Source: Botrytis cinerea B05.10
Taxonomy: Eukaryota; Ascomycota; Leotiomycetes; Helotiales; Sclerotiniaceae
DNA length: 64,000 nucleotides
Direction of reading: 5' to 3'
Assembly (NCBI RefSeq): GCF_000143535.2
Contig: NC_037322.1
Location: forward strand, 310,001-374,000
The notes below the pieces were generated by a model. The model was not told where the DNA came from, did not search any database, and saw only the letters and a list, made by a program, of their open reading frames with translations. Below are positions 1 to 10,192 of the stretch, piece after piece (positions within the stretch are counted from its first letter, which is position 1; each line of letters starts with the position of its first letter). The position numbers were made by a program, and so were the translations under genes.

Positions 1-770
1 TTCCCGTTTGTGTAGTGCGTGGCGTCTAGTTCCATGGGGTCTCCGTATCTCTGTGGATTGTAACGTGGTCTACCCTCATTTTTGCGGTAACGCCCTTGCT
101 TCTGATTTCCTTGGGGTTTGTATGATCTCTGGCTTTGTCGATATCTGTAGAGACGATCATCTGATTCGATGGAGTCCTGAATTAGATCGTTCAGATCTGT
201 ACTCTCGGCAGATCTTTCTAATTCCAGTCTGACTTCTGGTTTGAGTCCCTTACGATAGTGACTCATGATAGCGATTTCGTCCCACTTGGTTGTTCCAGCA
301 TATCTTCGAAATTCCGTAGCATATTTCAATGCTGATCCTGTCTGCTTGAGGTTGAAGATCTTATCTTCCGCTACCTCTAACTCGTTGGAATTTCCGAAGA
401 TTCTACGAATCTCTGTCTTAAATCCTTCAAAACTATTGAAGATTGTTCGGGTGGGTTGCATGCGATCCTTATCGTCATGCTCGAAATAGTCGCGCAAATA
501 TGGTTGAATCCATTTGGTTGCTTCACCTCGGAGGTATGATGCAGCCCATATGCTCTTGGATTCCTTGGTAGTGAACTTGTCCTCATTGAATCGGAAGTAG
601 ATCTCAAGTTGTAAGAGGAAAGTATCGAGCTCTTGTCGACTACCTTGGTACTTGTCTGGTAAGGCGATCTTAAGTGTTTCGTTGATAGTGATCTCCTTTG
701 GGGCATCGGTCATCTCGATGTCGTTGGTATCTCCGGTAGACTGACCTGTGGCGGTAGCTCTGGATGCCAT
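1..770 (-). CDS. gag: Gag polyprotein of a Boty-like Ty3/gypsy retrotransposon (partial)
   Basis: Reading leftwards from an ATG at 770, an uninterrupted frame of 256 codons runs off the window at base 1, so the C-terminus and any zinc knuckle and pol are not visible. The protein has the pattern of fungal gypsy Gag: an acidic start, then a capsid-like core with LPDKYQGSRQELDTFLLQ (residues ~40-57), a region containing IWAASYLRGEAT and W-x-x-P, and RRIFGNS. A basic, Arg/Tyr/Gln-rich tail follows, with DPMELDAT near residues 245-252. Gag coats element RNA in virus-like particles. The ATG lies 52 bp inside the LTR, the normal place for a gypsy gag start. No stop or frameshift is seen, so this stretch has not been damaged by repeat-induced mutation. 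Family assignment is strong. The name Boty rests on the adjoining LTR. Confidence 0.88.
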   Translation of the reverse strand, partial: MASRATATGQSTGDTNDIEMTDAPKEITINETLKIALPDKYQGSRQELDTFLLQLEIYFRFNEDKFTTKESKSIWAASYLRGEATKWIQPYLRDYFEHDDKDRMQPTRTIFNSFEGFKTEIRRIFGNSNELEVAEDKIFNLKQTGSALKYATEFRRYAGTTKWDEIAIMSHYRKGLKPEVRLELERSAESTDLNDLIQDSIESDDRLYRYRQSQRSYKPQGNQKQGRYRKNEGRPRYNPQRYGDPMELDATHYTNG

Positions 771-807
771 ATTAGCGGTTGGTTATCGAATCGGTACTTG
801 AAGCAGA

Positions 808-821
808 AAGGGTGCTCAAAG
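808..821 (-). other. Primer-binding site of the retrotransposon
   Basis: The bases immediately internal to the LTR read CTTTGAGCACCC on the element strand. They do not begin with the TGG expected for pairing to a tRNA 3' end. Eight of them (812-819) are exactly complementary to an 8-base stretch in the LTR (967-974) that lies about 32 bp downstream of the TATA box. This suggests priming from the element's own RNA 5' end, as in the Tf1/sushi group. Function is inferred. Confidence 0.6.
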
Positions 822-1397
822 TGTTACGGGAGCTGCCTCTAGGGTCACGTGGAAGTGTCTAGAGATCTCTCGAGGTGGTTTAGACTAGACTTCAAGTAGG
901 AATTCGATAAGGTTGTAACTGGTTGCAATTCTCGTAACTATAGTAATGAAACTAATGATTGTTGTCTTGAGCACGAAGCTCTACATTATAATGAAACCCC
1001 TTCCCTTATATAGATCTTCGTCTCACTTGGACAGCTGGGACAGCCGGTCGCTCCTGGAGCGCTGTCGTTCCTGAGCTGTCCATCACGGGACACTAATCCC
1101 GTGACTCTTGGTGTCCTAGCTTATTCTTTTGTCCTGGGGCCAACCCCCTGGGATCTTACTAATATAACTTCGCGAAAAGTTTGCAAAGTTATGCTCGGTG
1201 TTTCCTAGGACCTATTGTCCTAGGAACTGTATCCTAAGATTCTAGGATATCCTATGACTAATACTATATACATGCCTGAGGCTTTCCTTGGGTGCCTAGT
1301 GTCCCCCGGTATACTGCAGCTGAATCACTGAGGCCTATAATACCATTATAGCCTATACGTTGGTGATTCTACAGCCTGTTACTAATCCATCGTAACA
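822..1397 (-). mobile_element. 5' long terminal repeat of Boty-like retrotransposon
   Basis: This 576-bp LTR has perfect 7-bp inverted ends (TGTTACG at 822-828, CGTAACA at 1391-1397). It lies directly upstream, on the minus strand, of the gag start at 770. It holds a minus-strand TATA box (1006-1012). Two places inside or at its edge correspond to the published Boty diagnostic PCR primers as I remember them: 811-832 matches fully, and 1299-1322 has one C/T difference. The spacing fits the roughly 510-bp product I recall. The flanking bases outside the element are CCCCC (1398-1402). The other LTR and target duplication would lie left of the window. Confidence 0.9.
1006..1012 (-). promoter_or_regulatory. 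TATA box of the LTR promoter
   Basis: The element strand reads TATATAA followed by a purine-rich stretch. Transcription would start about 25-32 bp further on, near 974-981, which fits an R region beginning with the bases complementary to the primer-binding site. Confidence 0.55.
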
Positions 1398-2679
1398 CCC
1401 CCATCATATAAAGATTTAAGAAATAAAATTAAAATTAAAATTGAAATTTTATATAGTTATCTCAAAAATAAGAAGAAAAAATAAGAAAAAAAGCTGCTAT
1501 GAATTCATAGTCTGAAAAATTCTTCTTCTCCGATGGCTAGTATATATATATATATAAATAAAAAAAATAAAAAATAGAATATCCCTTTTATATGTATCGT
1601 ACGCTTTGGGAAATAGTTGGGCCTGTGTGTGTGTGATGATGATGTGATGGATGATGTGGTGGTGATGTGGTGATAATGTTTGGTGGTTATTTTGTTGGTT
1701 ATTATATTTGAATGACGGATATCAACATGTGATATTGTGTATTCTCAAACGCTCAATCCTGGTACATACATATATACATACATACATACGCATGCACGCA
1801 TAACGGACTTGGGTCTCCGCCCGTGGGGAAAAGGATTGTGGTTGTGGTTGTGGTTGTGGTTGTGGCGTCCAATTAGATAGATAGATAGATGGATGGATGG
1901 ATGTATGTATGGGAGCCGATATCGCTGTAATTGCTGTGGTCGCTGTAATCTAGAAGCTTTCTGCTTTATAATTTCGAGGTGGTTCTAGATGTGTATATGG
2001 GTGTGTGAGTGAGTGGATGGATGGATGGATTATTAAGATTGAGGGGATGGAGGGGTCTGGAACTTGGATGGGGGGAGGGGAGAGGGGGAGAGGGGGGTGA
2101 ATGATTCTGGGTTGGAGGTTGGGAGGAGTGGTTATTGTGTAGTTAGGTAGGGAATGAGGGGGAGGGGTAGGGGGGGGGGGGGGGGGCGGTTCAGAGGGAT
2201 GTAGAGGGGTAGGGATTTATTGTATTGTGTTGGTGTATGTAGGTATATAACTATTTATCTACCCATTTATCTACCTATTTATTTATCTGTCTATCTATAT
2301 TGAAATCCCATAAACTATATACTGAATACTCCATTCTACTTTTTATATCTTACATCCCACATCCTGCATCTCCAGAAAGCAGAAGCTCGAGTATCTATCT
2401 ATCATCCTTGAATTTTGGATTTTGCGCTTTGAATCGGTTGATACTTACATATCTATCTAATCAGGAACGAGGTGCATATAAGATTGTGAGTTACAATACA
2501 ATTAATTGGTGAGAAGATTGGAAGGGAGTCATTCGGTCAGTCAGTCAGTCAGTCAGCCCATCTCCATCGATATCACGAGGATTCTTACGGAAGTTCGAGA
2601 TACAGCATCGAGACGAAACGTACGTCTCAACGTTCGAAGTGAGGCTGAGACGGATTATCATATCGCTATTACTATCACC
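1398..2679. other. Intergenic, simple-repeat-rich stretch between Boty and the oxidase gene
   Basis: No gene is seen. The stretch holds TG/GATG repeats (about 1622-1680), ACAT repeats (1764-1795), TTGTGG repeats (about 1839-1864), GATA/GATG repeats (1874-1905 and 2011-2030), a 17-G run (2170-2186), TATC/TATT repeats (2240-2300) and a CAGT repeat (2536-2556). The last of these lies in the probable 5' leader of the next gene. Confidence 0.7.
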
Positions 2680-4136
2680 ATGTCGTCTACCACCACCAAA
2701 ACCAAAAATATACTTATCCTCGGCGCTGGGATTTCAGGTCTACAAACTGCGCTTTCGCTGCTTACCTCCTCCGGATATAATGAAAATAATCAACCCCCCC
2801 AATACAAAATCACACTCCTAGCGAAATACCTCCCCGGTGACAAGAATGAACATTATTGTTCCCCATGGGCAGGAGCAGATTGGCGAAGCCATGCTTCGAA
2901 GCCTTCTCTTGCAGCGGGTGGCGAGGAAGTAGATACAGATAAAGATAGGAGACTCAGAAAATGGGAAGGAAAAACTTATCGAGCGTGGAAGAGTTCGATT
3001 GGAGAGGATGGGAAAGAAGGAGAAGGAAAAGGAAAGGAGATGGGAATGGCGATTACGCCTTCGATTTATTATCTAGGGTCTACGTACCACGGTGCGGAAA
3101 TCGACGAGAGTGGCGTGTGGTTTGAGGATGTGGTGGGGGGGTATAGAGAATTGGATGTTTTGGAGCCGGAAAATAAGTTGGAGGGGATCCTGGGGGTGGG
3201 AGTCAGGAAAGCGGTGCACTTCGAAACGGTGTGTGTGGATGTAGATGTTTATTTGGGGTATTTGGTTCGCAGGGTAGAGGAGCTGGGGGGGAGGATTATA
3301 CGTGGAGAAATCGGGACGGGGGAGGGATTAGAAGGTGTGGTGCGTGGGTGTAGGGATGTGCTTGGGGGTGAGGGGTTGGATGTGTTGGTTAATTGTGCGG
3401 GACTTTCTGCGGCGAAGTTTGTGGAGGAGAAGGAGGCGGAAAAGTTGTTTCCGATTAGGGGGCAGGTCTTACTGGTTAAGGGGGAAGCGAAGATTTGTAA
3501 GACTTTCGTGGGCGATTTGGGGGAGAAGGGCGATGAGTTGCTCTATGTGATTCCGAGACCGGGGAGTGGGAAGAGTGTGGTTGGGGGGGTTAAGGAGGTT
3601 GGTTGATTTCTTGAATTTTTTTTCTTCCTTTCTTTTTTTGGGGGGGGGGGGGGGGGGGGGGGTGAAGGGGTGGAAAGTTGGTTCCTGGTATATTTACGGG
3701 AAACGGGAGAGGGAGAGGGAGGGGAAGAGGGGGTGGGGATGGATGTCTTCCTTTCGGGAGGAGGAAAAAGAGAATCATATGCTAACAACATCTAACCCCC
3801 CAGGCAAACACCTGGAACTCCAACCCAGACTACGAATTATCCCAAAGAATCATCCACCGATTAAAAGATATAGGATGGGCGGAAGGTTTGGTGAATTCAA
3901 ACGGGGAGATAGAGGTGCTAGATACGTATGTGGGATTCCGACCGGGGAGGAAAGGTGGTGCGAGAGTTGAGATTGAGGGGATGGACGTGGAAGAAAATAG
4001 TGGGGGAGAGGGAGGAAAAGCAAAAAAAATCGAGGGTGTCTATGTTGTTCATAATTACGGCCATGCGAGTGGAGGGTATCAAAGTAGTATTGGGTGTGCG
4101 GAGGAAGTGGTTGAGTTGATTCGGGGCTTGGAATGA
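2680..4136 (+). CDS. D-amino-acid oxidase, FAD-dependent
   Basis: Two exons, 2680-3597 and 3804-4136, encode 416 aa. The enzyme oxidatively deaminates D-amino acids to 2-oxo acids, ammonia and H2O2, normally in peroxisomes. The N-terminal FAD-binding motif GAGISG lies about 16 residues after the chosen ATG. An in-frame ATG at 2506 would add a non-conserved 58-residue leader, so it is less likely. Further family marks are SPWAGADW (residues ~65-72), [16 protein letters not shown], whose Arg normally binds the substrate carboxylate, and the C-terminal [13 protein letters not shown]. The chain is longer than the usual 340-370 aa because of a charged Gly/Lys/Glu insertion near residue 110. No C-terminal SKL-type peroxisome signal is visible. 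The 206-nt intron uses a weak donor (GTTGGT) and carries a 23-G run. The exon join is fixed by phase and by the conserved Trp-Asn after it. Confidence 0.87.
3640..3662 (+). repeat. 23-base G homopolymer in the oxidase intron
   Basis: An unbroken run of 23 G follows seven T within the intron at 3598-3803. The length is probably polymorphic or imprecise in assembly. Confidence 0.9.
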
Positions 4137-5075
4137 TGTGATTATTCTATTTTGCTGGGAGGGGAGAGGAGAGGAGAGGAGAGTCGAAATTTTTGTCAGG
4201 GAGATTGTGTATATGGATGTGAGAATGATAAAAGGATACGGAGATGGAACTCGAGATTGGGATACGGAGATTCGTTTGGCGATTCCATCTGTAGGTATGA
4301 GAATCGATCGCTAGGGGTTAACGAGGTTAGGGTGTAGTATCATGTATTATGTATTATGATAGTGAAAATCTCTTTGTGTATTCTGTATCTTCTGAATTGA
4401 TATTGGATATTAATTCGCCAATTCTATTCCACGGTGTACAACTTCAAAAATCAAAATATGAGGTGAGTATAGATGCGGAGTTAGATAGTTAAGAATTACT
4501 CTGTTTTGAAATTGAAAAATATAGATTAGAGGATACCTCTGTATTGCATTTTAGATCCGATGCTTACTTTCAAACAAATCAAAACTCCAAAAAAGGTATT
4601 GGATAAAACTCACTTAAATTTAGAGATTTTTTTTTGAAAAAATAATAATAATAAACTAAGATTCATCATGAAATGTACGTATAAAATATCCCTACTCGAC
4701 ATTAAAACAAAACCAAAATCAAAACCAAAATGACAAGAGCGCATATCTGTGTTCTATTAAATGACAACTCGTTGTACAGCAAGAACAAACTCCAATTAGA
4801 TAAAGCAAATCTATAAACCGAGAGACACTAACTAACAAAGAGAAACAAACCCGACCCAAGACGCCCACTACCAAGGACTTCACAATTCCGAGCCCAAACC
4901 CCCGTCATGTGGAGGTATTCCCACGATGCTTTCCAGAATCCTTCTAGATATAATAACACACCCGATTCCCATTTTCCAATTCTTCCTCGCGGGTTTCTTT
5001 TCCTGATTCCGACTCGTACTTAGCCCCACTCCAATTCCACTAAGCCCAACTAATCACTACCACAGTCATCCCTCC
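4137..5075. other. Intergenic, 3' flanks of two convergent genes
   Basis: AT-rich sequence between two converging genes. No open frame with coding character is seen. Confidence 0.6.
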
Positions 5076-6636
5076 TCAATCATCCCAAATTGTTTTTTTA
5101 ACAGGTGGTCTCATATTATTTCTCACCATTTCCATGTGTAGCTCGTGTTCTTTCTGTCGTCTCCTTTCTTTCTTACTTGGCTCATTCATAAAACTCATAT
5201 CTGGGGCCCCGATATACGTCATATTTATATTCGTTTCCGCATGTTCCAAGACATTATGGTGCCCACCAACGTACGGGCCTCGACGGGGTGGAGGAGAGCG
5301 GCGTGGATCCGGGTATTGCCTAGCATGTGATCTAGAAGAATGGTGCGATGCATGTGACCCGCTCGTAGAGGGAGCATAGGAACCACGATATACTTCAAGA
5401 GCACCATCGCGCGGTTGTGATTGAGTGTTAGAGGGAGCATAGCCAGAAGCAAATGATCGGGGAGGAGGAGCATTGTACGATGAGTTGGAAGTTTGAGAGC
5501 GACTATAGTCAGCATTTGATCTAGGACGTCCATGTGGATGTTTAGAACGGGTGTTACTAGTTGTTGATCCGTCGTATGATGTTATACTCTGAGATTTTCC
5601 GCTATAATCTTCTCCAGTAGCTATCGAAATTAAATCAGATGGGCGATTACTATCCCGTCTGTGCCTGCCTTCGCTAGTTTTGCTTTTTACTTCCGCTTCC
5701 CACTCTGCATCCACAAGTTCTTCTTTTAGTTTTTCAACTTTATCGCGGGGGTCATCTTGGGGGTCGAGGTTCAGGTGTTTTGTCTGCTCCGACAGCTTTG
5801 CCATTTCGCGTACGGATCTGGCTGTGTGGCCTGAAGCTTCAGATCTAGGAACGCTTTTTCTAGGGTTTCTCGGCTCGTCATCATCGCTGATTAGATATAC
5901 ATTTCGTCCGTCCTTCCAGTCCTGCTCATACCCACTTCCTCTATTTGGTTCTGGCTTATAACGCTTCCTAGTTTCCGAATCTACTTTCACGTCAATACTG
6001 TACTTCTCACCAATGCATTGAGATGTGGGTAAAACGTACGTGGCTTAGAAGCATACGATCCTCCACCCTGCGACGCAGTATCCACTCTGCTGCTCTGTAA
6101 GGCTAATTTTGTTAATATCAACATGCCACAACAATTCTTTGTTTCGAGGAAAACATACAGCGAAGAGTTGCACCAGATGCTTGCGAAGCAATATCGTCAC
6201 TTCTGTGACGGCTTTCGCCCCTGCGCGACGAGGCTGTTTTTGGTATTGTCAGCATATCACAACAATTCTCCGTTTCGAGGAAACCATACGGCGAAGAGTT
6301 GAACCAGATGCGTTTGACGCAAGTTCACTTCCACTTGCATCTCTGTTGTGGCTCTGGCTTCTACCATGCGAGGAAGATCCTGTTATTGTCAGCATTGCCA
6401 CATCAAATTTTATTACCCAGCACTTCCACCGACTTACCCCCATTAGAACGAGGATATCTAGTATTCATAGAGATCGGTGGCCCTTCCCCCCTTGTACGCG
6501 GCACACGCTTAGTGCTCAAATGAGTGTCACTTCCATTACCATCCCTTCTACTACTTCTACTACTTCTACTATGATCACTACGATGACTAACACTCCTGTC
6601 ATCCCTTTCACCAGCGTCACTTTCGTATCCACCCAT
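5076..6636 (-). CDS. Unknown RS-rich protein with a duplicated exon
   Basis: Five exons on the minus strand (6636-6438, 6379-6290, 6233-6159, 6102-6040, 5983-5076) give 444 aa. I do not recognise a named family. All four introns are phase 1 and 56-58 nt long, with GTAAGT, GTATGG, GTATGT and GTACGT donors. The N-terminus is Ser/Arg/Asp-rich. The middle is low-complexity (Ser, Tyr, Pro, His), with a short charged stretch KVEKLKEELVDAEWEAEVK that could form a coiled coil. The C-terminus looks conserved, with NMTYIGAPDMSFM, a basic KKERRRQKEHE run and the end KKTIWDD. Exons 2 and 3, with the introns after them, are diverged copies of one 131-bp unit. The first four exons rest on splice signals and phase only. 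A nuclear or RNA-linked role is a guess from composition. Confidence 0.66.
6103..6390 (-). repeat. Tandem duplication of an exon plus its intron
   Basis: A ~131-bp unit occurs twice. CACAACAATTC starts at 6127 and again at 6258, and TTTCGAGGAAA, CATAC and CGAAGAGTT follow in both copies. A partial third copy of the TATTGTCAGCAT end lies near 6382. Each unit covers the end of an exon and a complete 56-nt intron of the overlapping gene. Confidence 0.85.
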
Positions 6637-7558
6637 AATATCAGAGCTTTAAGATATTAAAGTGAAATGATAGGACGAAGTATTCGAATCTTATTGATAA
6701 TAAAAAATGAGACAGACAAATAGTTCTCACCAGATGGAAGATACTGAGAGCAAAATACTAGTAGGAACATTCATATCTAATAAAGCAGAGCTCAATACAA
6801 ACAGCCAAGGCAAAAAACATGTAAACCATCATTATATATGATGACCGTGGACAAAACCCTGGTTCCCCTATAAACATGACGTTAGACTTACACGATGGCC
6901 AATTTTGAGGCTCTAGCCACGTTAAACACGGTCATGGTGGTTAGGGGGGTGGCAATGAAACGATGTAATTAATCCAGCAGTTGAGGCGTTTGATTTTGGT
7001 ATGTGTCTGGATGGCTAAGTAGTAAAGATAGAGTTTTGGTCAATATCGTGTAAATAAATGCGGCCAATATTTGATCGACAGGTCGACCTACTCCGGTATC
7101 AATTATGCTTTAGCGCTTGCCAAAGCAAATCATTTAAATAGCAATATGATCAAGACAAATAGGACAGCTAACGAAAGGTCCGAAAATAAGGTTAAATTAA
7201 ATCGGCATGTCGATCATGAAATGGGCTTGATTGAAGTCGTATTGAGCAATTGACGTCTTCACTTTGACATGTATCCAACGAAATTTGGAAGTTCCTCCTT
7301 CGGCGCTTAATGATCATTGTTGATCGGCATCTTGATTGATCCTTCTAGAACCCATTTTCACATATTCACACCAAATTCGCAATCGTTGTAGGACCATAAG
7401 TTGAGGCAGGGTATGATTTCATTTTTCTTTATCCGGTCTCATCGAATTTCGGCATCGATCATGCAGCGCCATGCTTTTCCCTTGTGTATCATAAGTGAGA
7501 CCTATCCCGTGCCGCAGAAAAAAATAACCCGTAGAAACAAACATCCATCCCAAGCCAT
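6637..7558. other. Intergenic between two minus-strand genes
   Basis: This stretch holds the promoter of the RS-rich gene and the 3' flank of the ribosomal protein gene. I see no coding sequence. Confidence 0.6.
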
Positions 7559-8110
7559 TTAAACCTCAGCGATTTCTCTCAATCTGCGGAGAGTCGATCT
7601 CATAGCAGCGGCGGCGGGGGTTCTGTTGTCGAGTATGTTAGTAAGTTGGAATCATTTATTTCGAATCGTGGGCTCATACGTGACGGTGTAAGCTCCTCCA
7701 GCAACGGTCTTCTTGCATGATTTGCAATCCCAGATACCAACGGAGTGTCTCTTGACGGAAGTCTTTCCACAGAAGGTGCAGACGTATCTTGCGTGTTGAG
7801 TGATTTCCATCTTCTTGACTTGCTTTCTGAGGGATGCACCGTATCTATTTGGGGGGGAAAGCAATTAGCCAGCTGTTTGTTGGTTTGTTTCATTTGTGTT
7901 TTGACTCCATCTGCTGCCAGCACTGGTTTGTTGATTCTCCTCCATTATTGAAAATTTCTCGATCCTCATTGCAACTCAACAACGTGTTGAAAAGCCGCAA
8001 ATTCTTCCTTCTGATGATATTTGGGTGTGTAGAGATTGTAGAGCTGGAATAATCGCATACCTGGTACCGTATTTACCGGTGACTCCGACCTTCTTGGTTC
8101 TCTTTGTCAT
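7559..8110 (-). CDS. RPL43: 60S ribosomal protein eL43 (L37a family)
   Basis: Three exons (8110-8061, 7844-7680, 7622-7559) encode 92 aa, the standard length of eL43. It is a zinc-binding protein of the large cytosolic ribosomal subunit. Exon 1 gives [17 protein letters not shown]. Exon 2 carries the zinc-ribbon cysteines (CTFC ... CKSC) within [15 protein letters not shown] and [15 protein letters not shown]. Exon 3 gives the Ala-rich, Arg/Leu-rich C-terminal helix ending EIAEV. The splice sites (GTATGC and GTATGA donors, TAG and CAG acceptors) restore the family sequence exactly. The 216-nt first intron right after the start segment is common in ribosomal protein genes and may help expression. 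Confidence 0.96.
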
Positions 8111-8714
8111 CTTGGCGGTATTTTGCGTTGATGAACGGTGATGAAGAAATTGAAGATTTGTCGCAGTGTACTTGATGGGAATTATTTTGGTCAAATTCGT
8201 CGTGGGCTTCGGTTAATAGCCCCATCACGCTAGTCCGCAATGGAAACTCTCAGAATGATGCCAGTCACATGATCTTTACACTTCTATTTCCATTTCCACA
8301 TTCTGTAAAATCTTACATACGAAGTCTTGTAGAGATCATAATGGAACACGTGCATATAAGGATTTACAGTTCTTACGTTCTCATGTTTACGATACTTATT
8401 CTATATAATATCTACGTTCTACCCATTTTGAGCGTTTCCTACTACGAACTGATATGCTCTCTATCTACAAATGGAAGAATTTCAACAGCAAAGCCTGGTT
8501 AAACCTCGGCAAAAATGATATCCGCCTACATACCTACGTAGGTAGAATCAACTCAATCTTGGGTCTGGAAACAGGATATTGTTGATGTGGTAGTAAACAT
8601 TGTACTTGTATAGACTAAGAGTGTTCATTCCATTGACCGTCTCGTTCAAATACATGTTATAATCGAGTAATATCTCACTGTTCTCTTGTGTTCTACATCT
8701 TATATATACAAACA
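8111..8714. promoter_or_regulatory. Shared divergent promoter region, eL43 / oxidoreductase
   Basis: About 600 bp separate the two divergent starts. No named ribosomal-protein promoter motif could be identified with confidence. Confidence 0.4.
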
Positions 8715-10192
8715 ATGTCGTCAGGAGAAAGAGAGTATGAATTGGTCATCTTTGGAGCCACAGGATACACAGGAAAACTTACTGCGGAACATGTTGCCAC
8801 ACATTTACCTACAGATCTTCGTTGGGCTTTAGCAGGCCGTTCTGGCAGTAAATTGGAAGCTGTTGCAGCCGAGTGCAAGTCTCTAAATCCAGATAGAGTA
8901 CAACCAGGTGTGTGAGATTCCTAATTACGATTCCAACAGTTTGTGTACCTACCAACCCCCCTTGATATCACGTGCGATACATGATAGGTGTTCCAAAGGT
9001 ATCATCTTTCTCGTTATTAACTAACACCTCACTCATTATAGCTATTGAAATCTGTAACTTAGATGACGCGGAGCTGAGTGCATTGGCTAAAAAGGCAAAG
9101 GTCGTTTTGGCCACAGTTGGTCCTTATGCTCTTCACGGCGAACGTTGCTTCAAAGCATGTGCCGAAAATGGTACACATTATTTCGACGTCACAGGAGAAG
9201 TACCATGGGTAGCTGAGATGATCAAGAAATACGAAGGCACCGCTAAAGCTAGTGGTGCAGTTCTCATTCCTCAATGTGGTATCGAGTCTGCTCTTTCTGA
9301 TTTGATTACTCGATGTGCTGTTGATGCTGTCCGGGAAAAGCTATCTGCACCTACTGGTGAAGTTATCGTATCTTTACACGAGATTAAGTAAGCAAGCTAT
9401 TGCACTTAACCTGGACAACCAATGGACTAATATCTTTCAGAGCCAAACCTTCCGGGGGAACCTTAGCAACAGTTTTCACACTCTTGGAAGTATTCAGCCT
9501 TAAGCAACTCAAAGACGCATTTACTCCATACGCTCTTTCTCCGATACCTGGACCGAAAGTTCGCCCATCTAAATCTCTCATCACCAAACTTACCGGAATC
9601 AAAGTCGTACCGGATTTAGGAATTCTTACCACTTCTCTTGCAGGGTCAACCAATTTAGCCATCATGCATCGAAGTTGGGGATTGTCTAGTGAGAAGCGAT
9701 TTTATGGTCCTAATTTCAAGGTCGAGGAATACATGAAAGCAAGAAATTATCTCACTGGTATTGCGATACATTTTGGTCTCATTCTTGGTGGTCTATTCTT
9801 AGCAATCCCATTCTTCAGACATACGGCCAGGAAGTATGTTTATCAACCAGGAGACGGAGCCGCGAAAGAGGAAACCAAGTCTGATCGAGTCGAGCTCCGC
9901 GCTATTGCTAAACCCGACAATGAGCAAGCAAATCCTCCAAGAATCTTTTGTCGGGAATACTATGAAGGTTCGATCTATGGATGTAAGTGAAATTATATAT
10001 TCCGGGATGTTTTCGGGTAACTGATATGATGTAGTGACTGGTATATTGATTGCCCAGGGTGCAATTTCATTACTTCGAGATGATCACAAATTGTCAGGTG
10101 GCATCTATACTCCATCCATGTTGGGCGAAAAATACATCAATCGACTTGAATCCGCCAATGTCAAATTTGAGACGAAGGTATTTGAGAATTGA
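8715..10192 (+). CDS. Saccharopine-dehydrogenase-like oxidoreductase (SCCPDH family), membrane-anchored
   Basis: Four exons (8715-8907, 9042-9387, 9441-9982, 10035-10192) encode 412 aa, the usual size of eukaryotic SCCPDH-like proteins. An N-terminal Rossmann fold shows FGATGYTGKL (residues ~13-22) and AGRSGSKL. Family blocks follow: ATVGPYALHGE, THYFDVTGEVPW, GAVLIPQCGIES and SGGTLATVF. A hydrophobic segment around residues 280-300 (GIAIHFGLILGGLFLAIPFF) probably anchors the protein in a membrane. In animals this family sits on lipid droplets. The substrate is unknown, and the protein should not be taken as the lysine-pathway enzyme. An in-frame ATG at 8688 exists, but the start at 8715 better fits the family N-terminus. 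Introns are 52-134 nt with regular borders. Confidence 0.9.

Noticed and set aside
6109..6660. 183-codon plus-strand frame opposite the RS-rich gene
   Set aside because: It covers the duplicated exons and introns of the minus-strand gene and has a low-complexity Thr/Ser tail. The minus strand has consistent splice signals.
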